Position numbers and translations under genes: made by a program. The notes beneath the pieces were generated by a model that was not told the origin of the DNA, did no database searches, and worked only from the letters and a program-made list of their open reading frames with translations. From Burkholderiaceae bacterium (lineage in GTDB: Bacteria; Pseudomonadota; Gammaproteobacteria; Burkholderiales; Burkholderiaceae_C): a stretch of DNA of 7,032 bases. Where the stretch lies: positions 1-7,032 of the forward strand of contig JAISNB010000195.1 in NCBI GenBank assembly GCA_031276435.1. The letters run 5' to 3'. This document shows, one piece after another, positions 1-7,032 of the stretch (the stretch's first letter is position 1; every line of letters begins with the position of its first letter).

Positions 1-112
1 AAATGACTGAAGCAGTGCTGGACAAATTCGTTGGCAGACCACAGGCAGCGTGCTGTCCGTGCGGAAAGGAGAACTTTTTACGATAGAAAACGCTTGACAA
101 TGAACACGGTTG
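1..112. other. Left edge, no supported gene
   Basis: No gene can be supported here. One plus-strand frame is open from the window edge to a TAG at 84-86 and contains an ATG at 3 (27 codons ending near Cys-Cys-Pro-Cys-Gly). It could be the tail of a gene cut by the window edge or chance. A TTGACA at 94-99 matches a -35 box, but no matching -10 lies at the right distance because the palindromic repeat starts there. Confidence 0.3.
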
Positions 113-205
113 CTCCCCCTTGGGGAGAGGTAACAAAGGGAGAGAGATGGAGAGAGGCCCGGGGGCACTTCTGTCCCGCAAGAGGGACAGAGGAAGGCAA
201 GCGTC
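113..205 (-). repeat. Partial dispersed palindromic repeat (copy R1)
   Basis: This is a truncated, inverted copy of the element at 4950-5155. Bases 142-199 are identical over 58 bp to the reverse complement of 5019-5076, and similarity continues with small indels to the CCCCTTGGGG palindrome at the left end. It includes the hairpin CTGTCCC/GGGACAG (171-190). Short open frames crossing it translate the same nonsense peptide (MERGPGALLS...) at both copies, which argues for a repeat and against a gene. Confidence 0.85.
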
Positions 206-287
206 GGTGCAAGCGGGAAGGGTGTTGCACAAATGTTCCATGAAGTTCACAGCGGCGCGCCGCGGTTTTGCGCGTGCCTGGGCGCCA

Positions 288-488
288 TCAGGCGGCGGCA
301 ACGCTGTAGCCTTCTTCGGTGATGGCCCGGGCCAGTTGGTCGCGCGCGGTGTCAGATTGCACGTCCACGCGGTTTTGCGCGCGGTCGATTTGCACTTGCG
401 CTTGCGGATCCAGCGTTTTGATGGCGCGGGCGACGGCTTGTTCGCAGTGACCGCAGGTCATGCCGGTGACGGTGAAGCGGTGGTTCAT
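288..488 (-). CDS. copZ: CopZ-like copper chaperone (heavy-metal-associated domain)
   Basis: This 66-residue protein is a single heavy-metal-associated (HMA) domain with the metal-binding motif GMTCGHC at residues 9-15 (Cys12, Cys15). Family knowledge: such proteins bind Cu(I) in the cytoplasm with a ferredoxin-like beta-alpha-beta-beta-alpha-beta fold and hand it to the metal-binding domain of CopA. Length is typical, and GYSV near the end matches the usual last strand. The ATG start is supported by a GGAG Shine-Dalgarno at 496-499 (minus strand), 7 bases upstream. The gene is divergent from copA, with 104 bp between starts, so the two probably share a regulatory region. The metal could also be another soft cation, but the copper ATPase next door favours Cu(I). 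The name copZ is assigned by motif and context. Confidence 0.9.
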   Translation of the reverse strand: MNHRFTVTGMTCGHCEQAVARAIKTLDPQAQVQIDRAQNRVDVQSDTARDQLARAITEEGYSVAAA

Positions 489-592
489 GAAAATGCTCCG
501 GATGAAGAAAAAAGGACAGGCGATTTTTGGGGCTTTCCCGGGGCGATGGTAACGTCAGGCACGGGTCATGTTGGACACTTGCGGGGATGGCG
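489..592. promoter_or_regulatory. copZ/copA divergent intergenic region
   Basis: These 104 bases must hold the start signals of both copper genes unless transcription enters from outside. GGAG on the minus strand at 496-499 serves copZ, and GGGG at 583-586 lies 6 bases before the copA ATG. I see a CCCGGGG palindrome core near 538-544 but no convincing CueR-type dyad with a long -35/-10 spacer, and no clear sigma-70 promoter. Copper control is expected from family knowledge, not shown by the sequence. Confidence 0.4.
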
Positions 593-2905
593 ATGAACAA
601 AGGCAGTTCCAATGCGGCGGCGCAGGCGCGCATGCTTGATTTGGGCGTGGGCGGGATGACTTGCGCATCGTGCGTGGCGCGCGTGGAAAAGGCGCTGCGC
701 AAAGTGCCGGGCGTGCAGGAGGTGGCGGTCAATCTGGCGAGTGAGTCGGCCCGGGTGACGACCACGGGCGACGCGCTGGCGCTGGCGCCGCTGTTGCGGC
801 GCGCGGTGCGCGACGCGGGCTACGAGCCGCGCGCGGCCGATGCGGCTCTGGACGACGCGCCCCAATCGCCCTGGGCCGGTTTTGCGCCGGTGGGCATCGG
901 CTTGCTGCTGTGCACGCCACTGGTGGCACCCATGGCGCTGCTGCCGTTTGGCGCGCACTGGATGCTGCCCGCGTGGCTTCAGTTCGCGCTGGCGACGCCG
1001 GTGCAATTTGGTTTGGGCGCGCGGTTTTACAAGGCAGGCTGGCACGCGCTGAAATCGGGCGCGGGCAACATGGATTTGCTGGTGAGCGTGGGCACATCGG
1101 CGGCGTGGGGCTTGTCGATGTGGCTGTGGCTGACGGGCGCAGCCAGCGGCGGGCATTTGTACTTTGAAAGCGCGGCGGTGGTTATCACGCTGGTGCGGCT
1201 GGGCAAATGGCTGGAAACGCGCGCCAAACGGCAAACCACGGCGGCCATTCGCGCATTGCGCGCGCTGCGTCCCGAGGTGGCGCACCTGATCGACTGGGAC
1301 GGCGAAAAAGACCTGCCGGTCGACGAGCTGCGCGTGGGCGACAGGCTGGCCGTGCGGCCCGGCGAGCGCATTGCAGCCGACGGCGTGGTGCTGGCGGGCG
1401 AGACGCAGGTGGACGAATCCATGCTCACCGGCGAGCCGCTGCCGGTGTCCAAGGGCGTGGGCGCGCGGCTCACGGGCGGCGCCATCAATGGCGCGGCGCG
1501 TGTGGAAATGCAAGTCAGTGCCGTGGGCGCCGAAACCGTGCTGGCGCAAATCATCGCGCTGGTGCAAGACGCACAGGCAGGCAAGGCGCCGGTGCAGCGG
1601 CTGGTGGACAAGGTATCGGCCATTTTTGTGCCTGCGGTTCTGGCGCTGGCACTGCTCACCCTGATGCTTGGCTGGCTGGCGGGCGCGGGCGCTGAGGCGG
1701 CCATCATCCGCGCGGTGGCCGTGCTGGTCATCGCCTGCCCTTGCGCGCTGGGGCTGGCCACGCCAACGGCCATCATGGCGGGCACGGGCGTGGCCGCGCG
1801 CCACGGCATTCTCATCAAGAACGCGCAGGCGCTGGAAGTGGCGCACAAGGTGGACATGGTGGTGTTCGACAAAACCGGCACCCTGACCGTGGGCCAGCCA
1901 CAACTGACCGCGCTGCAAGTGCCCGGTGGCGATGGCGACGGCGCGCAAGCCGCCGCCGACCAGGCGCTGGCGGCCATTGCCGCCGTGCAGGCGGGCAGCG
2001 AACACCCGCTGGCGCGCGCGGTGCTGGACGCGGCGCGCCAGTGCGGCTTGCCGCCAGCGGCCAGCGCGCACGATGCGCGCGCCATACCGGGGCGCGGCGC
2101 GCAAGCGCGGGTGGGCGCGTGGCTCTGGCAAATTGGCAGCCTGCGCTGGATGCGCGAAATGCGGGTCGATCTGCAAGCCTTTGCTGATTTTCTGCAAGCG
2201 CAGCAAGCCAAGGGCGCGACGGTATCGGTGGCCGTGGCGCGGCCCGGCGAAGATTGTGCCGACGCCGCTGCCGCCGCGCCGCAAGTGCGGGCGCTGCTGG
2301 CCTTTGCCGACGCGCCCAAACCCGGCGCGCGCGCGGCCATCGAGGCGCTGCGCGCGCAAGGCGTGCGCAGCGTCATGCTCTCGGGCGATGGCCGCGCCGC
2401 CGCCGAGGCCATGGGCCAGGCGCTTGGCCTGCGCGCCGACCGGGGCGAAGTGCTGGCCCAGGCGCTGCCATCGGACAAGGCGCGCCTGATTGCCGAGCTG
2501 AAAAACACCGTGCCAGCGGATGGTGCCAGCGCGCCGCGCGCCATCGCCATGGTGGGCGACGGCATCAACGACGCGCCCGCACTGGCCGCCGCCGACGTGG
2601 GCATCGCCATGGGCAGCGGCACCGACGTGGCCATGCAAGCGGCCGACATCACGCTGATGCGCGGCGATCTGGCCCTGGTGGCCGCGGCGCTGGACATCTC
2701 GCGCCGCACGGTGCGCAAAATCCGGCAGAACCTGTTCTGGGCCTTCGTCTACAACGTGGCGGGCATTCCGCTGGCCGCGCTGGGCTACCTGAACCCCGTT
2801 GTGGCGGGCGCGGCCATGGCGCTGTCGTCGCTTAGCGTCATGGGCAATGCGCTGCTGCTGCGCCGCTGGCGGCCCGGCCAGCGGCCCCCGCTGCAACGCG
2901 GCTGA
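593..2905 (+). CDS. copA: Cu(I)-exporting P1B-type ATPase CopA
   Basis: This 770-residue inner-membrane pump uses ATP to export Cu(I) from the cytoplasm. Domains in order: one N-terminal heavy-metal-associated domain with GMTCASC (Cys24, Cys27); membrane helices; the actuator motif TGE (279-281); the transport motif CPC in the sixth helix (382-384); the phosphorylation motif DKTGT (Asp426); the P1B-specific HP pair after Ser-Glu (471-472); and GDGIND (655-660). The last two helices carry YN and MALSS, the combination typical of Cu(I)-specific P1B-1 pumps. The open frame extends upstream to a TTG at 527, but the ATG at 593 is chosen because GGGG at 583-586 is well spaced and the domain starts soon after; ATG 587 lacks room for a ribosome site. 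The gene is divergent from copZ. Its last 121 bp overlap the 3' end of prmC on the other strand. Codons are strongly G/C-ending, as in the housekeeping genes here. Confidence 0.96.
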   Translation: MNKGSSNAAAQARMLDLGVGGMTCASCVARVEKALRKVPGVQEVAVNLASESARVTTTGDALALAPLLRRAVRDAGYEPRAADAALDDAPQSPWAGFAPVGIGLLLCTPLVAPMALLPFGAHWMLPAWLQFALATPVQFGLGARFYKAGWHALKSGAGNMDLLVSVGTSAAWGLSMWLWLTGAASGGHLYFESAAVVITLVRLGKWLETRAKRQTTAAIRALRALRPEVAHLIDWDGEKDLPVDELRVGDRLAVRPGERIAADGVVLAGETQVDESMLTGEPLPVSKGVGARLTGGAINGAARVEMQVSAVGAETVLAQIIALVQDAQAGKAPVQRLVDKVSAIFVPAVLALALLTLMLGWLAGAGAEAAIIRAVAVLVIACPCALGLATPTAIMAGTGVAARHGILIKNAQALEVAHKVDMVVFDKTGTLTVGQPQLTALQVPGGDGDGAQAAADQALAAIAAVQAGSEHPLARAVLDAARQCGLPPAASAHDARAIPGRGAQARVGAWLWQIGSLRWMREMRVDLQAFADFLQAQQAKGATVSVAVARPGEDCADAAAAAPQVRALLAFADAPKPGARAAIEALRAQGVRSVMLSGDGRAAAEAMGQALGLRADRGEVLAQALPSDKARLIAELKNTVPADGASAPRAIAMVGDGINDAPALAAADVGIAMGSGTDVAMQAADITLMRGDLALVAAALDISRRTVRKIRQNLFWAFVYNVAGIPLAALGYLNPVVAGAAMALSSLSVMGNALLLRRWRPGQRPPLQRG

Positions 2906-3735
2906 GCGGCCAGGTCGCGGCGCGAGCGCACGTCCTCAAACCCCGCCGCGCCAAGCAGTGCGCGCACGGCTGCATCTTGATTCCAGCCATGCTCCAGCAG
3001 CAGCCAGCCGCCCGGGTGCAGGTGCGCGCCCGCGCGGGCAATGATCTGGCGCAAATCGTCCAGCCCGTCCGCGCCACTGACCAGCGCCACGCGCGGCTCG
3101 TGGCGCAGCGCGGGCAGGTGCGGATCGCCTTCGGCAATGTAGGGCGGATTGCCAAGGATGGCGTCAAAGCACTGGCCGCCCAGCGCGCCGAACCAGTCGC
3201 CCGCGCGCGCTTGCAGAAACCGCACGGGCAGCCGCAGGCGCCGCGCGTTGGCGCGGGCCACGGCCAGCGCGTCGGCGCTGGCATCGGTGGCGACAATTTG
3301 CGCGGGCGGCGCCCGCTCGCGCGCCAGCGCCAGCGCAACCGCGCCACTGCCCGTGCCCAGATCCAGCAGCCGCCAAGGCTGCCCGGGGGCAAACAATTGC
3401 AGCGCCCAGTCCACCAGGGTTTCCGTGTCGTCGCGCGGATCGAGCACGCGCGCGTCCACATGCAGCGTGAGGCCGTAAAACGCCTTGCGGCCCGTGATGT
3501 AGGCCACGGGTTCGCCAGCGGCGCGGCGCGCGCATGCTTGCTGGAAGCGGCGCGCCACCGCCGCGGGCAGCGGATCGGCGTCGTGCGCAATCAGCCAGGC
3601 GCGCGCGTGCGCGTCATTGCGCCCCAGCGCGTGCAGCAGCAAAAGCTGCGCGTCCTGCCGCGCCAGGCCAGCGGCGCGGGCTTGTCCGAGCGCGTGGGCA
3701 AGGCTGCCTGCGTGGCGGCGCGCGCCCTCAAGCAT
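2785..3735 (-). CDS. prmC: Release factor glutamine methyltransferase PrmC
   Basis: PrmC uses S-adenosylmethionine to N5-methylate the glutamine of the GGQ motif in release factors, which improves termination. The 316-residue protein has an N-terminal helical substrate-binding region, then the SAM-binding loop LDLGTGSG (about 124-131) and the catalytic NPPY (196-199), followed by the family-typical ending RCSGGRW (Trp286). The ATG at 3733-3735 is chosen because it overlaps the prfA stop (ATGCTTGA, 8-base overlap), a classical translational-coupling arrangement; the open frame begins upstream inside prfA but that part is not PrmC-like. The protein is longer than the E. coli enzyme (277 residues). 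About 30 residues after Trp286 are low-complexity Ser/Ala/Arg and are encoded opposite the copA 3' end, down to a TAG at 2785-2787. This looks like a family stop codon lost and replaced by read-through into copA antisense sequence. Confidence 0.94.
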   Translation of the reverse strand: MLEGARRHAGSLAHALGQARAAGLARQDAQLLLLHALGRNDAHARAWLIAHDADPLPAAVARRFQQACARRAAGEPVAYITGRKAFYGLTLHVDARVLDPRDDTETLVDWALQLFAPGQPWRLLDLGTGSGAVALALARERAPPAQIVATDASADALAVARANARRLRLPVRFLQARAGDWFGALGGQCFDAILGNPPYIAEGDPHLPALRHEPRVALVSGADGLDDLRQIIARAGAHLHPGGWLLLEHGWNQDAAVRALLGAAGFEDVRSRRDLAAQPRCSGGRWPGRQRRSSSALPMTLSDDSAMAAPATTGFR

Positions 3736-4840
3736 TGATTGCCAGTTCGGCCAGCAATTCGGCCTCGCGCGCGGCTTGCAGCGCGGCGACGACTTCGGCC
3801 AGATCGCCATCCAGAATCGCGCCCAGCTTGTAGAGCGTGAGGTTGATGCGGTGGTCGGTCAGGCGGCCTTGCGGAAAGTTGTAGGTGCGGATGCGGTCAG
3901 ATCGATCGCCCGATCCGATCAGCCCCTTGCGCGTGGCTGCCTCCTGGGCGGCGCGCGCGCTGCGCTCTTTTTCTTGCAGCCTGGCTTGCAGCACTTGCAG
4001 CGCCCTGGCGCGGTTGCTGTGCTGGCTGCGCCCGTCCTGGCATTCGGCCGTGATGCCCGTGGGAAGGTGCACAACGCGCACAGCCGAATCGGTTTTGTTG
4101 ATGTGCTGGCCGCCCGCGCCGCTGGCGCGAAAGGTGTCGATGCGCAAATCAGCCGGGTTCAGCGTGATCTGGCTGGCCGCGTCAGGCTCGGGCATGACAG
4201 CCACCGTGGCCGCGCTGGTGTGGATGCGCCCCTGCGTCTCGGTTGCTGGCACGCGCTGCACGCGGTGCCCGCCCGATTCGTGGCGCAACTGGCCGTAAAC
4301 CCCGTCGCCCGCGATGCGCAGCACAACCTCCTTGTAGCCGCCCAGTTCGGCGGGCGATTCGCTCATGACCTCGCACTGCCAGCCGCGCGCGTCGGCATAG
4401 CGCGTGTACATGCGCGCCAGATCGCCCGCGAACAGCGCCGACTCATCGCCGCCCGTGCCCGCGCGAATTTCCACGAAAGCGTTGCGCGCGTCGTCCGGAT
4501 CGCGGGGCAGCAACATGCGCTGCAACTCGCCAGCCAGCGCGACCAGATCGGCCTGGCCCGCCGCAATTTCCTCTTGCGCCATGGCGGCCATGGCTGCGTC
4601 GTCGGCCAGCATCTCTTGCGCGTCGGCCACATCGCGCGCGCGCCGCTGGTAGCGCGCCCAGCGCTCGGCAATGGCGCAGACCTCGGTGTGCTCGCGCGAG
4701 AGCTTCAAAAACTGCTCCAGATCGGCCATGACATCGGGCTTGGCCAGCAGGAAATCCAGCTCGGCCAGGCGCTCGGCATAGCGTTGCAACTGGGCGTGCA
4801 AAAAAGGCGGCAAAAGCGGGGCGTCGGCAGCGGCAGGCAT
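3728..4840 (-). CDS. prfA: Peptide chain release factor 1 (RF1)
   Basis: RF1 recognises UAA and UAG stop codons on the ribosome and triggers release of the finished protein. The 370-residue product matches E. coli RF1 (360 residues) along its length. It has an N-terminal helical domain, the AGTGGDE segment, the codon-reading tripeptide PAT (198-200; the RF1-type PxT, not RF2-type SPF), GGQ (243-245; the peptidyl-tRNA hydrolysis motif methylated by PrmC), and GSGDRSDRIRTYNFPQ. Both key motifs sit 10 residues later than in E. coli, explained by a short N-terminal extension, which supports the ATG at 4838-4840. The open frame continues upstream to 5197 but only translates the repeat element, so longer starts are rejected. 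No good Shine-Dalgarno precedes the ATG. The gene is followed by overlapping prmC. In many relatives hemA precedes prfA; here the upstream DNA is repeats. Confidence 0.97.
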   Translation of the reverse strand: MPAAADAPLLPPFLHAQLQRYAERLAELDFLLAKPDVMADLEQFLKLSREHTEVCAIAERWARYQRRARDVADAQEMLADDAAMAAMAQEEIAAGQADLVALAGELQRMLLPRDPDDARNAFVEIRAGTGGDESALFAGDLARMYTRYADARGWQCEVMSESPAELGGYKEVVLRIAGDGVYGQLRHESGGHRVQRVPATETQGRIHTSAATVAVMPEPDAASQITLNPADLRIDTFRASGAGGQHINKTDSAVRVVHLPTGITAECQDGRSQHSNRARALQVLQARLQEKERSARAAQEAATRKGLIGSGDRSDRIRTYNFPQGRLTDHRINLTLYKLGAILDGDLAEVVAALQAAREAELLAELAINA

Positions 4841-4847
4841 CGGTGAA

Positions 4848-4853
4848 ATTATC
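4848..4853 (-). promoter_or_regulatory. Possible -10 box of prfA
   Basis: On the minus strand GATAAT (5 of 6 matches to TATAAT) lies 7 bases before the prfA ATG. Transcription starting 6-8 bases downstream would give a leaderless or nearly leaderless mRNA, consistent with the missing Shine-Dalgarno. No TTGACA-like -35 is visible at 16-18 bp. This may be chance. Confidence 0.25.
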
Positions 4854-4861
4854 CGCTTGCC

Positions 4862-4890
4862 AGAGGCGATCGCGCCTGGCCCGCAATGAC
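4862..4890 (-). repeat. Half copy of a dispersed inverted-repeat element
   Basis: Read on the minus strand, this begins TGTCATTGCGGGCC and continues with GGCGCGATCGCCTCTGG, containing the palindrome GGCGCGATCGCC. It resembles the ends of the element at 6903-7024 (CGTTATTGCGGGG and the reverse of CGCAATGACG). Such CGTCATTGCG-type ends are common in dispersed bacterial repeats. Only one end is visible, so it is probably a remnant. It lies directly upstream of prfA and may have displaced the original upstream region. Confidence 0.45.
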
Positions 4891-4949
4891 AAGGAATTTG
4901 TTTGTAGCGCCCCTCCAGCGCACAGCATGGGGCGCGTGTACAGGTGTGT

Positions 4950-5155
4950 CCCCTCACCCGGCGCTTCGCGCCACCCTCTCCCCAAGGGGCGAGGGAATGG
5001 AGAAATACGCGCTGCCGCTGCCTTCCTCTGTCCCTCTTGCGGGACAGAAGTGCCCCCGGGCCTCTCTCCATCTCTCCCTTTGTTCCCTCCCCCAAGGGGG
5101 GGAGGGTGCAATTTGCTCCCCTCTCCGCTTGCGGAGAGGGGCAGGGGGTGAGGAT
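4950..5155. repeat. Multi-hairpin palindromic element with inverted ends (copy R2)
   Basis: A non-coding element of about 205 bp bounded by CCTCACCC (4952-4959) and GGGTGAGG (5146-5153). Between these lie five stem-loops in series: GGCGC/GCGCC (4960-4972), CCCTCTCCCC/GGGGCGAGGG (4974-4995), CTGTCCC/GGGACAG (5028-5047), CCCTCCCCC/GGGGGGGAGGG (5085-5106), and a perfect 11-bp stem with a 2-base loop (5118-5141). A partial inverted copy lies at 113-205, and its first part recurs at 6498, 6670 and 6838. This pattern fits a non-autonomous mobile or REP/MITE-like element. No transposase is seen in the window. Confidence 0.8.
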
Positions 5156-5440
5156 GGGGCGAGAGAGGGTGGGCAAAAAACAACACACACCCATCAAAAA
5201 GCGGAACTATGTCACACTTTCCGCGTTTTTTTCACTTTCGCACCTCTCTGCCTGTTGCAAAACGCGGGCACGCATGCTAACGTGCATGCGCGTCTTGGCC
5301 CCGCGCCGATCCGCCGATCTTGTTCCCCCTGTGTTGCAGTGCCATCCAACGCAACGCACACAGAGGGGCGCATGAGGAAGCGGCAAGGCAGGCAAGGGCC
5401 GAAGGCGCATCCACCACCCATCCATCCCCTCAACTTGCAA
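5156..5440 (+). promoter_or_regulatory. Long non-coding upstream region with dyads
   Basis: No gene is supported here. The stretch contains a terminator-like hairpin (5201-5232), a perfect 7-bp dyad CGCATGC/GCATGCG with a 6-base spacer (5271-5290), and an imperfect hairpin between CCCCCTGTGTTGC (5325-5337) and the pyrimidine/purine mirror arm GCAAC...CACAGAGGGG (5351-5368). These precede the Shine-Dalgarno at 5441-5444. They could be operator or leader-RNA structures for the downstream surface-protein gene. A 29-codon frame starting at ATG 5372 has no ribosome site and is probably not real. Confidence 0.35.
5201..5232. terminator. Possible terminator hairpin
   Basis: GCGGAA (5201-5206) and TTCCGC (5219-5224) form a 6-bp stem with a 12-base loop. 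On the plus strand it is followed by G and seven Ts (5226-5232); on the minus strand by five Ts. It could stop transcription in either direction between the repeat element and the surface-protein gene. The long loop and short stem make it weak. Confidence 0.3.
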
Positions 5441-5450
5441 GGAGCAAGAT

Positions 5451-6405
<955 letters not shown>

Positions 6406-6424
6406 AAATCTGCCATCGTTAAGC

Positions 6425-6451
6425 AAAAGCCACTTTCTGAAGTGGCTTTTT
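6425..6451 (+). terminator. Rho-independent terminator
   Basis: A perfect 11-bp stem AAAAGCCACTT/AAGTGGCTTTT (6425-6435 and 6440-6450) with loop TCTG ends in a run of five Ts (6447-6451). It lies 20 bases after the stop of the sorting-signal gene and closes that transcription unit. The flanking A-tract makes it potentially active in both directions. Confidence 0.88.
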
Positions 6452-6497
6452 GGCGGGCTTATCTTTATGAGCGTTACTTTGTTTTGAGTGGGAGTAC

Positions 6498-6888
6498 CCC
6501 CTCACCCGGCGCTGCGCGCCCACCCTCTCCCCAAGGGGCGAGGGGAAAGAATATAAATGCGCCGCGCTTGCCCAAGGGAGCGAGGGCAATGTTTAGATTC
6601 CCTCCCCCTGTGGGGGGAGGGTTAGGGAGAGAGGGGCAGGACAGGAATTATTTCGCGATGCTACAAATTCCCCTCACCCGGCGCTGCGCGCCCCCTCTCC
6701 CCAAGGGGCGAGGGGAAAGAGTATAAATGCGCCGCGCTTGCCCAAGGGAGCGAGGGCAATGTTTAGACTCCCTCCCCCTGTGGGGGGAGGGTTAGGGAGA
6801 GGGGCAGGACAGGAATTATTTCGCGATGGTACAAATTCCCCTCACCCGGCGCTGCGCGCCACCCTCTCCCCAAAGGGCGAGGGTAAGG
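6498..6888 (+). repeat. Tandem array of palindromic repeat units (2 full, 1 partial)
   Basis: Unit 1 (6498-6669, 172 bp) and unit 2 (6670-6837, 168 bp) are nearly identical, differing by two 2-base indels and three substitutions. A third copy (6838-6888) stops after the first palindrome. Each begins CCCCTCACCCGGCGC, followed by CCCTCTCCCC/GGGGCGAGGG, a TTGCCC/GGGCAA stem and CCCTCCCCC/GGGGGGAGGG. The first segment matches the start of the element at 4950. Short frames through it read only repeat sequence. The high identity points to recent tandem duplication. Confidence 0.9.
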
Positions 6889-6902
6889 AAGGGAAGCGTG
6901 CC

Positions 6903-7024
6903 CGTTATTGCGGGGAGCGCAGCGACACGGCAATCCATGCAACGGTTGAATTGCTCGAAACGCTGCCGCAGATTGCAAGGCTTCAACTGGATCGCCACGT
7001 GCCTTGCGGGCACTCGCAATGACG
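6903..7024. repeat. Inverted-end repeat element (MITE/REP-like)
   Basis: A 122-bp stretch with imperfect inverted ends. The left end, CGTTATTGCGGGGAGC followed by GACACGGCAATCC, resembles the reverse complement of the right end (GGATCGCCACG...CACTCGCAATGACG). The CGTCATTGCG-type terminus is common in dispersed bacterial repeats. No protein is supported. A related half copy lies at 4862-4890, upstream of prfA. Confidence 0.55.
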
Positions 7025-7032
7025 CATGCTTT

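Noticed and set aside
527..592. Upstream TTG start extending CopA by 22 residues
   Set aside because: The extension is unlike CopA N-termini and has no ribosome site, while ATG 593 has GGGG at a good distance.
31..596. Overlapping plus-strand frames at 31-243 and 120-596
   Set aside because: They read through the palindromic repeat and antisense to copZ; the same nonsense peptide appears at the other repeat copy.
566..2896. 776-codon open frame on the minus strand opposite copA
   Set aside because: It mirrors copA codon by codon. The product is His/Arg/Gln-rich without domains, as expected from antisense reading of GC-rich genes. CopA motifs are complete on the plus strand.
2977..4846. Long plus-strand frames opposite prmC and prfA
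   Set aside because: They are low-complexity Arg/Ala/Gln-rich shadows of genes with full motif support on the minus strand.
4950..5155. CRISPR array
   Set aside because: The repeats are unlike one another, with no regular spacers; the structure is a series of different hairpins.
4841..5197. N-terminal extension of RF1 by about 119 residues
   Set aside because: The extra part translates the repeat element; RF1 homology starts after ATG 4840.
6442..7022. Plus- and minus-strand frames of 67-94 codons in the right-hand repeats
   Set aside because: They consist of repeat sequence, recur at each copy and have no ribosome sites.
6903..7024. tRNA gene
   Set aside because: No acceptor/T-arm pattern can be built; the inverted ends indicate a repeat element.

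Overview
The window looks like chromosomal DNA of a high-GC betaproteobacterium, most likely Burkholderiales/Comamonadaceae-like. The reasons are strongly G/C-ending codons in the main genes, the prfA-prmC pair, a single-metal-domain CopA, an IPTL-CTERM surface protein, and abundant short GC-rich palindromic repeats. The taxonomic call is inference from style, not from a marker gene search.

Left part (1-2905): a short non-coding edge carrying a partial dispersed repeat (113-205), then a divergent copper pair. A 66-residue CopZ-like copper chaperone (288-488, minus) faces a Cu(I)-exporting P1B-type ATPase, CopA (593-2905, plus). Together they would bind cytoplasmic Cu(I) and pump it out.

Middle (2785-4840, minus): prfA (release factor RF1) and prmC (the methyltransferase that modifies the GGQ glutamine of release factors) overlap by 8 bases and form a translation-termination operon. 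prmC runs 121 bp into the 3' end of copA on the opposite strand, so no intergenic terminator separates them.

Right part (4841-7032) is accessory in character. A roughly 205-bp element built of successive hairpins with inverted ends (4950-5155) is followed by a regulatory-looking stretch, then by an AT-richer gene for a secreted protein with a signal peptide, a beta-rich domain and a C-terminal IPTL-CTERM-type sorting signal (open frame 5521-6405). That gene has no ATG, GTG or TTG ahead of its signal peptide. Instead, an ATG with a strong Shine-Dalgarno (5451) is separated from it by five perfect copies of a 7-base repeat (ATCGGCA, 5520-5556). In the present five-copy state the ATG runs out of frame into consecutive stops. 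Losing one copy or gaining two would join it to the signal peptide and sorting-signal frame. This layout fits a phase-variable surface protein caught in the OFF state, and is the most interesting observation here. A strong terminator follows (6425-6451), then a recent tandem duplication of a palindromic repeat (6498-6888) and a separate inverted-end element (6903-7024).

A 58-bp perfect inverted repeat (142-199 versus 5019-5076) brackets the copZ-copA-prmC-prfA block.
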